This document shows positions 1 to 10,691 of a DNA stretch of 64,000 nucleotides, one piece after another. The notes under the pieces are model-generated. The model had not been told where the DNA came from and did no database searches. It worked only from the letters and a program-made list of their open reading frames with translations. The stretch spans positions 992,001 through 1,056,000 of the forward strand of contig JBCAQO010000010.1 of the NCBI GenBank assembly GCA_039111635.1, given 5' to 3'. The DNA comes from Heterobasidion occidentale (lineage: Eukaryota; Basidiomycota; Agaricomycetes; Russulales; Bondarzewiaceae). The first letter of the stretch is position 1, and the number at the start of each line of letters is the position of its first letter. Both the position numbers and the translations under genes were made by a program.

Positions 1-29
1 GTCGTGAATTGCTAGATGTCGTCTGACAC

Positions 30-2397
30 TCACGCCAAGGTTCTAACCTTCAAACCCAACCAGGCACCCTTGTGTCCTTCCACAATCGGAGTCATGGCCG
101 AGCTAGGTTTCCTCACAACGGGGTTCTTGACCGCGTCGGACGGCACGGTAAACTCGAAGTTCTCTATAAGGCTCGCCAAAATGGACTGCAGCTCAATGAC
201 GCTGTGACATGCAAATTATAAGCAGTCAGCAAGCGCAGACTCGATGAGGAGTCTCAAACGTACGAGAATCTCCAACTATGAGGTACGAAAACAAAGGAAA
301 AGCCGGAGGTTAGCAGATAGCATCATAATCAGCAAAAAAGCTACGTGGCCTTACCCGATGCAGGCACGAACACCAGCAGCTATACTCTGGTTAGTAGGAG
401 GGTGAACACTGATATGTTTTGACTTACAGAAATTTAATCTATGAGAAATCTTCTTGTCAAGACGTCTGGAAGGTCTAGACAACGAGGGCTTACAGGTTCG
501 CATATACGCCTACAGAGGTTTGTTTAGAGTTGTCCATAGTCATCCAACGGTAAGGGTTCCAATGATCAGCATCATCTCCCCATACAGTGGGCAGCCTAGC
601 AGTCGCATTAGGAACCACACTTAAAGGTAGCAGCACAGTCCATCTCACCTATTGTATGCGCACACGGAAATCCTAATTTTAGCTCCCTTGCTAACAGGAA
701 TAGATGTAACCTGTTCTCCCGATTCCGTCACAACCGGGTTGGAAAGTGGAATTACGTCGTCTTTGCCAGCCACCCTGAGCAGGTGCCAAGAAATGGTATG
801 TAAACGCATGCCCTCCTATACCACGTAGACAAGTCAATTGTTAAAATGGATGGTAGAGCTTGATTTGTGAACGTACCTTCATTCCCGCCTGCATCAGTGT
901 CAAACCCTCAAGGTCTGCTATTGAAAACTCTGTGTCACCGCGTGCGACAACTTGCGCTCGAGTTGCTCTAATTTCGTCCCGAACCTTGCTTTGGAAAGCA
1001 AGGTCTTTGGAGAGTTCCCAAAGTATCCACGATGCAGTTAACGCAGTTGTATCGGTTCCAGCCAGCATGAGCGTCCTACACCATTGTTAGCGTGACTACG
1101 ATCTTTCAATCGACGATATGCATCTGCACTTACGATATCTGATCAAGGACTTCGTTTCCTGAAAGTTTGGTTTTCGGATTCTCGGAGGCGTTGGCCCGTA
1201 AAAGAACACTCATAACGTCCTTTCCGTCCGCTTGAGCCTCGCTCTTGCGAACGATGTCTCCGGCCATCACCCTCGCAAAGTCCAACCAATCGCGGCCTCT
1301 GCGGTACTCACGAATGGGAAGGTAGCGGACGTAATATAGAAGATTCACTGGAATGGCATTGAACCACGACTTGGCCATCAGGTCCAGCCCAGAAGGATTT
1401 AATGTTGACTCGACACTGTCAAGGATCATGGTAGTGAGTCAAGACATAAATGCAATGTCGAAAGAGGCTGTACGAACAAAACGCCCTCCCAATTCTTTAT
1501 CAACTCGCCCTTCTGGTCGTCGAGCGCTCCGAACTCATAACCAAAGCCGGCTACCGAATGTTTCCGTCAGCTACCGGTCTCAGGATATCAGGAAGGTCCA
1601 AATACCTTCTCCAATTACATCCAGCGTCGTGCGCGCAAGCCAACTTGAAACGTTGATAACAGACTCGTCCGACGCATCATTGGAAGCCTCGTCTTGCAAC
1701 CTTTGAACCAACTACCAAATATGAGAGTGATGTGAACACGGTGAAGAATATACTACTACCTTCGCAGCTCGTTTATGAAACAAAGGAAGAAAGGTCTTGA
1801 GTTGTGGCGCTGAGAACGCAGGATTCATGACCTTCCTGTGTCGACGGTGATCCTCACCTACATATAACTCAGCACTCAGTAAAACATGAAGACAAAAATA
1901 GCGAATTACCGTGGACCCACGCGAGGCCATCCCCAGCAACCATCCTCAGTAGCTGTCGATCTTCAGCGCTTTTCAGATAATTGTAGCCTGAGCCCTGCAT
2001 GATATGCTGGATGGCTTTGGGATCAGCCAACATAAGAATGTCTTCCTGAAAGATCGGACCGCATTAGCAATGTATCATTCACGGACTAACGAACGCATCT
2101 AACCCCCATGCAACCCTTCACACGCCAAGCGGTACCATACTGGCGCAACCATTTGAAGTCCAAGTCACCGACTTCATTCTGGTAACGAATCTCTTTCTCG
2201 TGACCTATGAATATGTGATCAATACATCAGCAAGCAGGTCCATGATGACATCACTCGCCAAACCAGAAAGATGTGGATGGAGGGCCTTGAATGTTAGTCG
2301 GAATCCGACGTCTGAACTGAGATAAAATCAACGCCAGTGCAATCACTGAAACCAGGGCAAGGAAAGGTGTCGACAAAGAGATGTTTACAATATCCAT
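30..2397 (-). CDS. Cytochrome P450 monooxygenase (multi-exon)
   Basis: Heme-thiolate monooxygenase, expected to be ER-anchored and to work with NADPH-P450 reductase; the substrate is unknown. The chosen start gives an N-terminal hydrophobic anchor (MDIVNISLSTPF... then LALVSVIALALIL), followed by a basic patch and a GPP hinge. Reading the minus strand through short GT-AG introns gives, in order, a C-helix region (GEDHRRHRKVMNPAFS), the I-helix oxygen-binding motif AGTDTT near 1060, a K-helix ExxR (EGMRLH) near 810, the VWGDDADHWNPYRW region near 560, and the heme loop FSAGVRACIG near 370-450 with its cysteine ligand. The heme loop is assembled across introns, one flanking exon being only about 11 nt. 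The protein ends KVRTLA with TGA at 30-32. All signature residues are present, so the gene looks intact. Exon borders were set by eye and the CYP family was not assigned. Confidence 0.9.
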
Positions 2398-4023
2398 GAT
2401 TCACGAATGGGCTACTGCGAGGTTGGGAGTGACTCCCAGCCCTTTTATATACCAAACGCTACGGCAAATACGGTGGGAGAGACTCGCCTGATGTGCCCCT
2501 CCCCGTGCCATCGCCGAGCGAGTAGGTGGTATCCTCAAAGATGAATAAACCTCCCGTGTTTGTCTCCGAGAAGTCATGTAGATTCATGTAAGAGACTACT
2601 CACTGGTCAACGGAGAAGTGGAGGTACTTCGGCGAGACTGATGACATGACGAAGCCTCACCATATTTCAATTCTTGAGATGCCGTCTGCAGAAATAGAAT
2701 CTCTTGTACCATTTGATCTGTTAGACACACGACGCCATTTCTTTCCTCGGCGGTGTCCCTGTATCTCGCGAGGACAAACACTGGACAAACTGATTTATCG
2801 AGATACCCTGTCAGGAGTAAGACTTCTGGGCATGCCGGTTGAGGGGAGAGTAGGAACATGGGTGGGAATAATCGTAAGGTCTTCCTGGCTCATGCCGAGA
2901 GATGTCCATCAGATCTGCATGAGTAAGTAGATGCAATTATGTGCGGAAATGCGGTGCAAATGCGCAAGTATCGGCAGAATTCTTACGTCCCATAAAGCTA
3001 TTGGAAGGCCTGTTCGCGCGCTGTTTGCAATTGGACGGTGCACCGGCCCTCAGAGAATGTGGTGTGTAGTCAAGACAAACGGCCCAGGCCATGCCGAAGC
3101 CAATCGGATCCATAGAAAGAAGCATACAAAAGCTGTAACATGTCGCAAATCATGACTGTCTAAGCTGGAGAGTTGGGGAACCAAGGACGCTAAGAGACGT
3201 TGGGGATTTCGAAACACGATTAGAAAGGGTTGTGCGAGGCTGCCAAGGGCTGTCGATTAGCAATGCACTCATGCCCAGAATGACAGGAGATGGTGTCTGG
3301 AAAGTCCGAGGAATCTGTTCTGTCAGCTTGAGCGCTTGAGCGCTTGAGCGCTGAGCCGTCCACCAGCCAACCAAGATTTATCCAACTTCCATACCTCACC
3401 CTTTAAGCTATTGCTAGAACGGGTAGACCTGCAGAGACACGCAAAAACAACCGGGCTGATCGACTGAATCATTGAACCACACCTTGACTTGTTTGCGTAG
3501 GCCAGGCAAGTTGTGTTCTGCACGCTCTTCCAAAGTTCACACACATACAGTTTTCAGTCGTAAGGTGGTCAGGTCAGCGAAACGACAGCTCTGAAAAAAC
3601 GAAGACTAGGAGAGTGTCACGGTCGCGCAGAGAAAGGGACGTTTATAGTCAGTATGTCTTGAAATTGGCACACATTTCTCTCGTCTCACCTCGTCGACAC
3701 AGTTACCCTGTACTTTCTTCCTCTGAGCCTGTTCTTTCTATTACTGCCACACATGTTGTGCGCAAACGCCTTGGGCTAGATCAAATTCTGGCGGTAAAAG
3801 TCCAAGTCGGGGAACGTATCGATAATTCTGTAAGAAGTACGTGCGCATAGACCCCTCGGCGCTCCAGCAGTTGATGTGAGAATAAATGTATGCTCGAGCT
3901 GTTCCTTCTTCTGGGCTGGACTTACTCGACAATGTTTAGTTTGCATGTCGACGGCACGCTGCTAGGCTGTCAAAGAAGGTTATGAATAGGCCATATCATT
4001 GGTCGACCGCCATCCCGCTATCC
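2398..4023. other. Intergenic stretch, no gene recognised
   Basis: About 1.6 kb between the P450 start and the TYR1 stop. Only short open frames occur (up to about 94 codons), overlapping on both strands, with no family motif. It holds the P450 promoter and the TYR1 3' flank. A small tandem repeat of CTTGAGCG (three units) lies at about 3331-3354. A short multi-exon gene cannot be excluded. Confidence 0.5.
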
Positions 4024-5693
4024 CTACCGATCGGTCTGTACATTCAGTGACTTGTCCATGATCACCTTTAGCATTTCTGACCCTGCCTTTGCTGCCTCGT
4101 CGAATCGCGGTCGGAAGAATGCTGCGGTCTCTTCGAAACGCTGCTTGTAAAGCTCGAAATTGCCAAATGAAACACATTGGCTCCACCCACGTGACGCGAC
4201 GACAAACTCGACATCATCATAGCGGTGCGACATGTTGTATAATGCAGCGTTGATGGCGGCGTCCAAGCGCTTCTGGGATCGGAAGAGATACTCCGCGACC
4301 CCCATCCACATTCGGAAGACGGGCGTGGCGGCCAGGTCAAGGTGAACAAATGGGTTGATATCGAGGCGGGCCCAGCAATCTACCATCGCCAACAGCGAAA
4401 GGTGCGAATTGGCCGGAGCGCTCCCATTCGCCCCGTTCCCAGGCGCATGCACAACTCCAGGGCTTCCGTCTGTCGGCGGCTTCTTTCCGAGACTGAACGC
4501 GTCAAGGATATCCTCGGACAGCAGGATAGGCGCCCGCATGGTGTCCTCTTCATCTCCGAAAACACGCCGACGAGCCTCGTACATCCGTGCACGGAGCCCC
4601 TCTTCATCAGCAGCAAGCATGAGCTTGAAGATATCCGTCGTGCTCTGGGCAAATTGCTTGATCTGCACGCGGGCAGACGGATTCAGAATCGCCAGACCAG
4701 CGTAAACGTGCCACTGGTTTGAGAAAATGCGAAGCATGATGTTGACCTTTACGGTCTCGATCCCGCCAACGTAGTATCCGTGCTCCCAAGGGTAAGATTC
4801 AGCGCATGCCCAAGCGGTACCCATGCTACGGGATCTGTCAGTAAATCATCATTTTCATCAGTGATGTTGTCAATACCTAAGGAATGCAGCGTGAGTGACG
4901 GCTTGTGTGTTAGCCGTGACGAGGTCGTGCTCCTCGTAGGACATATAAACATATCGTGACTTGAGAGGGCTCAGAATGCTCTCAACCAGAGCAAGAGCCT
5001 CGTCAGATGCGCGATGTTTGATGAGCGCCTGCAGCCGTTACAATCAGCGATTCAAGATGCAACGTGAAGATGGTATCAATACCAGCGGCTGATCCCGAGG
5101 TTGCACTGTCGGACCATGTAACGAGTGGCAAGAGACGATGTGTACATCGTCAGGTAAGTGCTTCTCGAAGGCCGCTCGTTCTGGTGCTTTTACAGAAGTC
5201 TGTCCTGCAACGATTGCACCCAACTTCGTCGCTTTCCGACTATCAGCTTCTGACACGCCGAAGATGAGAAGACACTCACAAGGACCATACTGCGCTACTA
5301 CTTGATCAATGTATTCTGCCTCCACAGAATAGACAATAAAATCAGACGTCCTGGACACGTAGTGGCCGTCCCGGAGGACGGTAATTCCTTGTTCACCTAC
5401 AGATCACTCGAGCGTCTATTCATCAATTCGCGCAGGCCGAAAGGAAGACGTATATCGACATACCTTCATATGTCGCCTTTAGAGCCTCATAGTTGGATGG
5501 CAGGTCGCATACGTGGATTCTGGTAGATTTTTGTGAATTCTGGATTGCATGAAACAAGAACAAATACTCACTTTTGCCATCCTCCCTCGGATAAACATTT
5601 GGCGTACATCTTTCCCATGGCACCCATGCCGATGAGACCAATTGTGGGTTGTTCTTCAATGGGTGCTTCCGGCGTCACATTAGGGCAGAGCAT
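4024..5693 (-). CDS. TYR1: Prephenate dehydrogenase (NADP+), Tyr1 type
   Basis: Cytosolic enzyme of tyrosine biosynthesis: oxidative decarboxylation of prephenate to 4-hydroxyphenylpyruvate. The first exon encodes a Rossmann dinucleotide site (IGLIGMGAMGKMYA). Later exons give DFIVYSVEAEYIDQVVAQYGP, the segment VAGQTSVKAPE..AFEKHLP, and HSLHGP, all typical of the yeast enzyme. The last exon, about 800 nt, holds the helical dimerisation domain: VKVNIMLRIFSNQWHVYAG, then NSHLSLLAMVDCWARL and FGNFELYKQRF. The order and spacing match yeast Tyr1 across its length. An intron joins AVTHAAFLS to MGTAWA through donor GTATTG and acceptor CGTAG, near 4825-4879. The start is the ATG just ahead of the Rossmann exon, with about 17 residues before the fold. 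No lesions seen. Confidence 0.93.
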
Positions 5694-6496
5694 TTCTAGG
5701 CAGCTTCAATGTCGTCCTCGTCACTGACTCTTGGACTGAGAGTGAGGTGGTTTCCGTTGAGGAGCAACCTAGGAGAATGAGACAGTTCCGAGACATTAAA
5801 ACCTTAGTCTAGGTGCTGTTCCGCCTTGTTCCGCCGTCATCGATGACATGTCGTCCTCTGGCCATCCCTAAATAGAACCAGCGCTGATTTGGTTTCGTCT
5901 TCCATGGCATCTCGGGTTCCATGTCCAGTGAAAATCCTCACACCCTCCGAGTGCATTTTATCTCTTTTGGAAAATCTCAAATTGTGTTTATCTGATCCAT
6001 TGTGAGGCACCTGATCGCAGCGTTTCTCTTGGTGAAAGAAAAGAGAAGATGAAAACAGTAGCGTTTTCTTCTTCCCTTTTCTGTTGTTGATCTAGTGGAT
6101 CAGAGAAACTGGATTCAATCAACGCACCACAGATGGCCAATTTTTTCCCAAAATGTAGTGAGTTGCATCTACATCATTTAGTCCCCGAAAACCGACCTCG
6201 AATAATCCAAAGACTACCAGCCATAAATCATCCCGTTTTCAAGAATCAAGAAAAATCAGTCTCCTGCAGAAAAATCAGTCTTCTTTGCGTTATTCCTCTC
6301 AGACGAACTGGCCCTCCTTACGCTCAACGAGGAACTGATCAGAATATACCAACATCTTTTGCCGCTCTATACTGTATTGTCAGAGGGGCGGCGTATTATC
6401 AGATGACTGGGGTGCGTATTAATATGGATGTAACGCATAGATGCCAAACAATTGTTATACGACCATCCTTCGTTGGATATAACACTCCCTACTCTC
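5694..6496. other. TYR1 upstream region, no gene recognised
   Basis: About 0.8 kb upstream of TYR1. A plus-strand open frame (6133-6660) exists, but its composition is not protein-like and it overlaps a minus-strand frame. Pyrimidine-rich tracts near 6060-6080 could belong to the TYR1 promoter. No motif could be assigned. Confidence 0.4.
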
Positions 6497-7054
6497 CTAA
6501 CGAGTGCATGGACTGTCGATTGTCAGATAAAGTGACGTCCCGTTCTTTTCAGATGGATCCTCAATTCCAAAAGCGTAATATCCACTCTTCCCGACGATTC
6601 CCTGCCCCTCACTCCTGGTACGCGTCCACGATGGCCATCTTTCTCCCCGGCATAATCTGACTTCGTCTCCCTCATTCAGCGGGTGGAGGACCGCCCTTCT
6701 TCCGCCCTCTGACCGCATTGATTCCATGCCCGCTCCTCCTTTCAGCCCTTGCGATATAATCTTGCCAATAATAAGACTGAACCCTCGCCAGTACGCACGA
6801 AGATGCCTCTCGACGACCGTGCCCCGTTCCCCTTCCGCTAACTGTTGATACTCGGCTGCGGTATTTGCGCGGGCGATGGACACGCCTAGCATTTTGGAAG
6901 CTTTTTTGTCCGAACGACGTTGTGCAATCCGTTGGGTAGCAGGTACGCTATTGGTCCACCGAGGCTTCTCAATATTCATCGCTGTGCGTGGGCCAGACTG
7001 CGCGCTCGGGTGGGATGGTCCGTCAAGCCAAAGATTGGATGTGTGGTGCATCAC
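6497..7054 (-). CDS. Hypothetical protein, doubtful
   Basis: A 185-codon minus-strand frame. Its central part (KPRWTNSVPATQRIAQRRSD, then a stretch with AEYQQLAEGERG and RAYWRGFSLIIGKII) is charged with one mildly hydrophobic segment and reads somewhat like protein. I do not recognise any domain. It lies between TYR1 and the ArfGAP gene on the same strand. The 3' half becomes low-complexity (RTRSEGQG) and may be non-coding or intronic. A plus-strand frame overlaps it, so the assignment is weak; it may be one exon of a small lineage-specific gene. Confidence 0.25.
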   Translation of the reverse strand: MMHHTSNLWLDGPSHPSAQSGPRTAMNIEKPRWTNSVPATQRIAQRRSDKKASKMLGVSIARANTAAEYQQLAEGERGTVVERHLRAYWRGFSLIIGKIISQGLKGGAGMESMRSEGGRRAVLHPLNEGDEVRLCRGERWPSWTRTRSEGQGIVGKSGYYAFGIEDPSEKNGTSLYLTIDSPCTR

Positions 7055-7546
7055 TGTCTGTCGGTAAGATGGGGAGTATGGGGAAGAGTGTATGCGGAAT
7101 AGTCTATCAGCGAAGGAAAGGAAAAAAAGTCAGTGAGTTCGTTGGATGTTGCGCTGGATGGCCACGCTCTCTTTTATACCAGAGTGTGCAGGCTATACCG
7201 CCATTCACGGCGCAGAAAGGTCCTCTGAAGACTTGACAGCTGACGGTTGGCATGTAATACATATGAGAGTGGCCCGAGCGTCCGTTTTTGACGCTCACCG
7301 CGTTTCCGTTTCAAGTATTGCAGACATGTATAGTCACTGCTGACCCTGTTTTCCCAGTGCTATGCTTGTTGATCCGATAAACCAAATCAGACACTTCAGA
7401 CATTCCGAGTTCGACACATGAAATAAAAGATACAGGAACCAATCAAAGTACAACTGGCTCCGCGATCAAAGCAACGCAAAAATCTGTATATGATATCTTC
7501 CTTTATTCCGCAAAATGTCTGATTAATTCCACTGCGCCATCATCGA
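7055..7546. other. Intergenic, no gene recognised
   Basis: About 0.5 kb between the doubtful ORF and the ArfGAP stop codon. No motif, repeat or RNA gene was seen. It probably includes the ArfGAP 3' UTR. Confidence 0.4.
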
Positions 7547-9538
7547 TCACCGATGTCCACAGTTCCTTGTCCGAGAACTCCGACTCTTCGATAAGGCTTT
7601 ATTCACATAGAGCCCCAGGTCCATTCTGTCCCGTAAAACCCCTTGCGCTGGCGCCGCCTGCTGCATCCACCCCGTGAACGGGTTCGTGCCCTGCATGGGC
7701 ATGGAAGATTGCTGCTGCATACCTTGCGCCGCGAACATCTGCTGTGGCTGAGACTGCTGTGGCTGAAACTGCGTTCCAACACCCATTCCGCCATACGGCG
7801 ACGGAGTAGTTCGGAACGGCGCCTGAGATTGGGTGAGCATCGGTTGGCCAGCCGTGTAGAATGGGTTCGCCTGAGTCTGCGGCGTAAAGGGCTGAGGTGA
7901 CGGCGCGAACGCTGTAGGCTGTGGCTGGAATGACGTCGGCTGCTGTTGTAAGAATGTTGGGGTTGGTTGTGGCAACGAATTTTGTTGTGAGGTAAAAGAT
8001 TGTGATTGGAACGGCTGCTGCATTTGCATCTGTCCCTGTGCATGCGATTGGGCGGCAAGCATTTGTGCGAAAGGGTTCGCTGCACCAGTGCCAGCGGAAG
8101 AGAATGAGTTTGGAGCACCGAAGCTCGCGGACTGTGTTTGCATCTGCATCTGGGGCTGCGTTTGGAAGGGCTGTGTACCCATATTGTTCATACTCATTGC
8201 AGAAGAGATGCCGGGGCCTATCCCCATCCCACCCCCAACGGCCAAATGTGGAGAGATACCGGTAGCATTCGCTCCAGGACTAAGACCCACTCCGTTCCCA
8301 AAAGGTGTGGTGCCTGCGGTAGGAAATGGGTTGTGATTAGGAACGGCGAGAGGTTGGGATGTTTGGTACTGCAAAGGGAGCGACGAGTTCTGTGCAGGGC
8401 CTTGAAGAGCTGCAAGATCGGACCAAACACCGCTTGCCGGCTGCTGGATTTGTTGCGCCTGCTGTTGCTGTTGAAAAGCAGAAGGCGGTTGAGTAGCGGA
8501 ACGATAAGGTAAAGAATGTTGAGAGGTCGACGGCGGAGTGGCCGCCGAGGGTATTTGGGGTAGAGTTTGACTGGAGGTGAGCGGGCGAGCAGACGACGCC
8601 GTTGGGTTTCCTAATGGAGCGGTCTGCGAACGCTGTGGGGATGCAGAAGGAGGTGCTTTCACGGAAGCTGCAGACCTTGATGGTCCAAGGTGCGCTGCAA
8701 CGATGGCAGAACGTGATACGAACTTCTTAAACTCGTATTTGTCTGATGGGTGGCTCAGTCGCAGACAGTGATCAAATAGGGCAAAGCTTACACGAATAAA
8801 TTTCTCCAGTTCACTATCCCTCTCAGAGTCTACCATGTTCGTCGGTGGCGGGTTACGGACTTCATCTGGATTATAAAACTGATTTGATTTGATGTTTCCG
8901 ATCTGACGCATATTCTAAATTATGATGGGTCAGATAGGATATAGAGAAGTGAACCTCAGCCGATGCACCTACTTCTACTTGCTCCTTCGTCCATGAATCC
9001 AATGTCAAGCTCTTCCTATAGATCTTATTAGAGCCAGCCCAGTGCGGGGATACGGCGGCACAAATGCGTACACTTTCGAGATGTGGGTACCAATCTTTCG
9101 ATGAATACTGGCACAGTTGACACTGATAATTAGATTCATGAGTAGTGTAGGCAGCAAGCGAACAACGGACAACACACCAGATGAATATCCCAAGATTATG
9201 GGATGACCATCGGGGGTTTCGGGTCTTGCAATCTGCGCATATATCTGGAAGTAGAATTCAGTAAACGCTCACTACCCTGAGTCTCGGGCGTCGAGGCTAG
9301 GGCTGTATCAGCACTGACAACCGATCGGCGTTCGGTGTCCATGTAGCATATAGATGAGCGCTTCGCATGATCGTTCAGACCTGTAGAGCACTCAAGTGCG
9401 AATGAAGACAGCCCTACTGGACGCATTCCACATATACTGAAGACTTGATATGTACTGCTCACCATTGCCTGGTTTCATCACCAACTCGATTACCGCCTTC
9501 GAATTCCTCTCTGCCGCAATTTTGCTCGTTCCAGACAT
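7547..9538 (-). CDS. ArfGAP-domain protein with long Q-rich tail
   Basis: GTPase-activating protein for ARF-type small GTPases, expected to act in Golgi/endosome vesicle traffic. The first exon starts MSGTSKIAAERNSKAVIEL. Following exons give the C4 zinc finger: CADCKTRNPRW, then LGIFIC.NCASIHRKIGTHIS, i.e. CX2C-X16-CX2C with the catalytic-arginine context IHRKIG. Next come MRQIGNIKSNQFYNPDEVRN and ERDSELEKFIR..KYEFKKF, closing the ArfGAP fold. The remaining 350 or so residues are rich in Q, S, P and N, with repeated NPF tripeptides (NPFP, NPFAQ, NPFY, NPFTG) that could bind EH-domain endocytic proteins. A probable short intron near 8728-8790 has no in-frame stop and may be read through in simple translations. 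Resembles fungal Gts1/Age2-type proteins; the exact orthologue is unsettled. Divergently paired with the KPWE gene. Confidence 0.88.
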
Positions 9539-9830
9539 GATTGAATAAAGGAGATAAGTTATCTTCTAGCAATGTGGACTTTTTAAAACGAAACAGAGAG
9601 GCTGGTGGAAAGATGGTGACTGGAGTCGGTGCCAGGCGACGAGACGCGAAAGCCGCCGAGATCTTATCTTATCGCTCCTGCTTTACCCACTCTGTCTGGC
9701 AACAGCTCCGGTCCACTCAGCACTGCACCGTTCAATCCCTCGCGATTCAACCTAATTGTGAACATATTTACCGCTTCTCATCTATAAATAAATGACTTAC
9801 TAACTGATTCATCACAAATTATAGACAATC
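9539..9830. promoter_or_regulatory. Shared divergent promoter
   Basis: 292 bp separate the start codons of the ArfGAP gene (minus) and the KPWE/PEX39-like gene (plus). A TATAAATA box at 9783-9790 lies about 41 bp upstream of the plus-strand ATG and is well placed for that gene. No clear TATA was seen for the minus-strand gene. Confidence 0.55.
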
Positions 9831-10536
9831 ATGGCTTTACACAGAGATATCCTGCAGCTTTATGCAACGCATCCTTTCGACTCCGACGAACTGTATCAAG
9901 TGAGTCTATCTCCCCCGGGTACGAGAGCGAACAAACTGAGCTTGCCAAATCCTGCAAGCAAGGTCTATCGAGCATAATCTCGAACGACGCCCTGACCGCG
10001 ACATCCGATGAGGAGAAGGAAGCGTTGTTGAGGAGAACGAGAATATTCTACTTTGAAAAGTACGCATCTATAGCTTCCATAACTTCAAAACACCCGTTCA
10101 GCTCACTGGCATCAGAATTAAGGGTGTGACCATTTCGGAAGATGAGGCCAGGAGAGCGGAAGGTACTAATTAATCATACACCTGTGCCGACTGCGACTTC
10201 TGATTTTACCTTGGCAGAGTTTACGCCAAGCCCACCAACAGCCCTGATACAAGTGCATTGCAGGCTCCTTCAGAACTCGGAGAAGGACAGGGGAAAGAAC
10301 CTCGGCATCTTTCATTTGCAGAGTTGAAAACCCTGATAGAACAAGGGAGGACGGACGAGATTCCAAACAACAAACAGATTCCCGACAAACTCAACGTCAG
10401 TCATGGAAGTTCAATATTGCTTTACCGGGCCTGACACTCTTTCATCGAATAGGATGCGCCCCCGAGCACATCAACGGTACCTCAAAGGAGGAAGCCTTGG
10501 GAGCTGGGAACGGCACAGGCCGCTGAGTCTAGCTGA
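9831..10536 (+). CDS. PEX39: KPWE-domain protein, PEX39-like peroxisomal import factor
   Basis: Small 158-residue protein in five exons: 9831-9899, 9959-10059, 10116-10162, 10220-10395, 10453-10536. These sum to 477 nt and stay in frame. The N-terminal half (MALHRDILQLYATHPFDSDE, then GLSSIIS and RRTRIFYFEK) looks like a small helical domain. The second half has SFAELKTLIEQGRTDEIPNN, KQIPDKLNDAPPS and, near the C terminus, RRKPWE. This layout is the fungal 'Pex14-like KPWE' family. From memory, its yeast and human members were recently named Pex39 and use an [R/K]PWE motif to help Pex7-dependent import of PTS2 proteins into peroxisomes. Introns are 56-59 nt; two acceptors are non-consensus (AAG, GAG), so those borders need transcript support. 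No transmembrane segment is visible. Confidence 0.75.
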
Positions 10537-10691
10537 TCGCCTCTAGTGCGAAGCGACGTGTTGTGTACGTCGACACGTCAATGAAGACATGACCATATCA
10601 TGTATTATACGCATGCGAGAAGATATGCTAGTTCACAGAGCAATAAAACGCACAACAGAGCAGACAACTAAGGGAGATATGGGCGAGTATA
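10537..10691. other. Convergent intergenic region
   Basis: 155 bp between the stops of the plus-strand KPWE gene and the minus-strand SNF2 gene. Both 3' UTRs must lie here, probably overlapping. No clear polyadenylation signal pair was identified. Confidence 0.5.

Noticed and set aside
16..207. Plus-strand 63-codon ORF at the window start.
   Set aside because: It is the complement of the last P450 exon, whose frame carries recognisable C-terminal P450 sequence.
4068..4652. Several overlapping ORFs on both strands within the TYR1 last exon.
   Set aside because: The 266-codon TYR1 exon matches the enzyme family throughout; the others are frame shadows.
7603..8118. 171-codon minus ORF within the ArfGAP tail, and several plus-strand ORFs opposite it.
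   Set aside because: They are shadows of the Q-rich low-complexity tail; the Arg/Ser-rich content is typical of the shifted frame.
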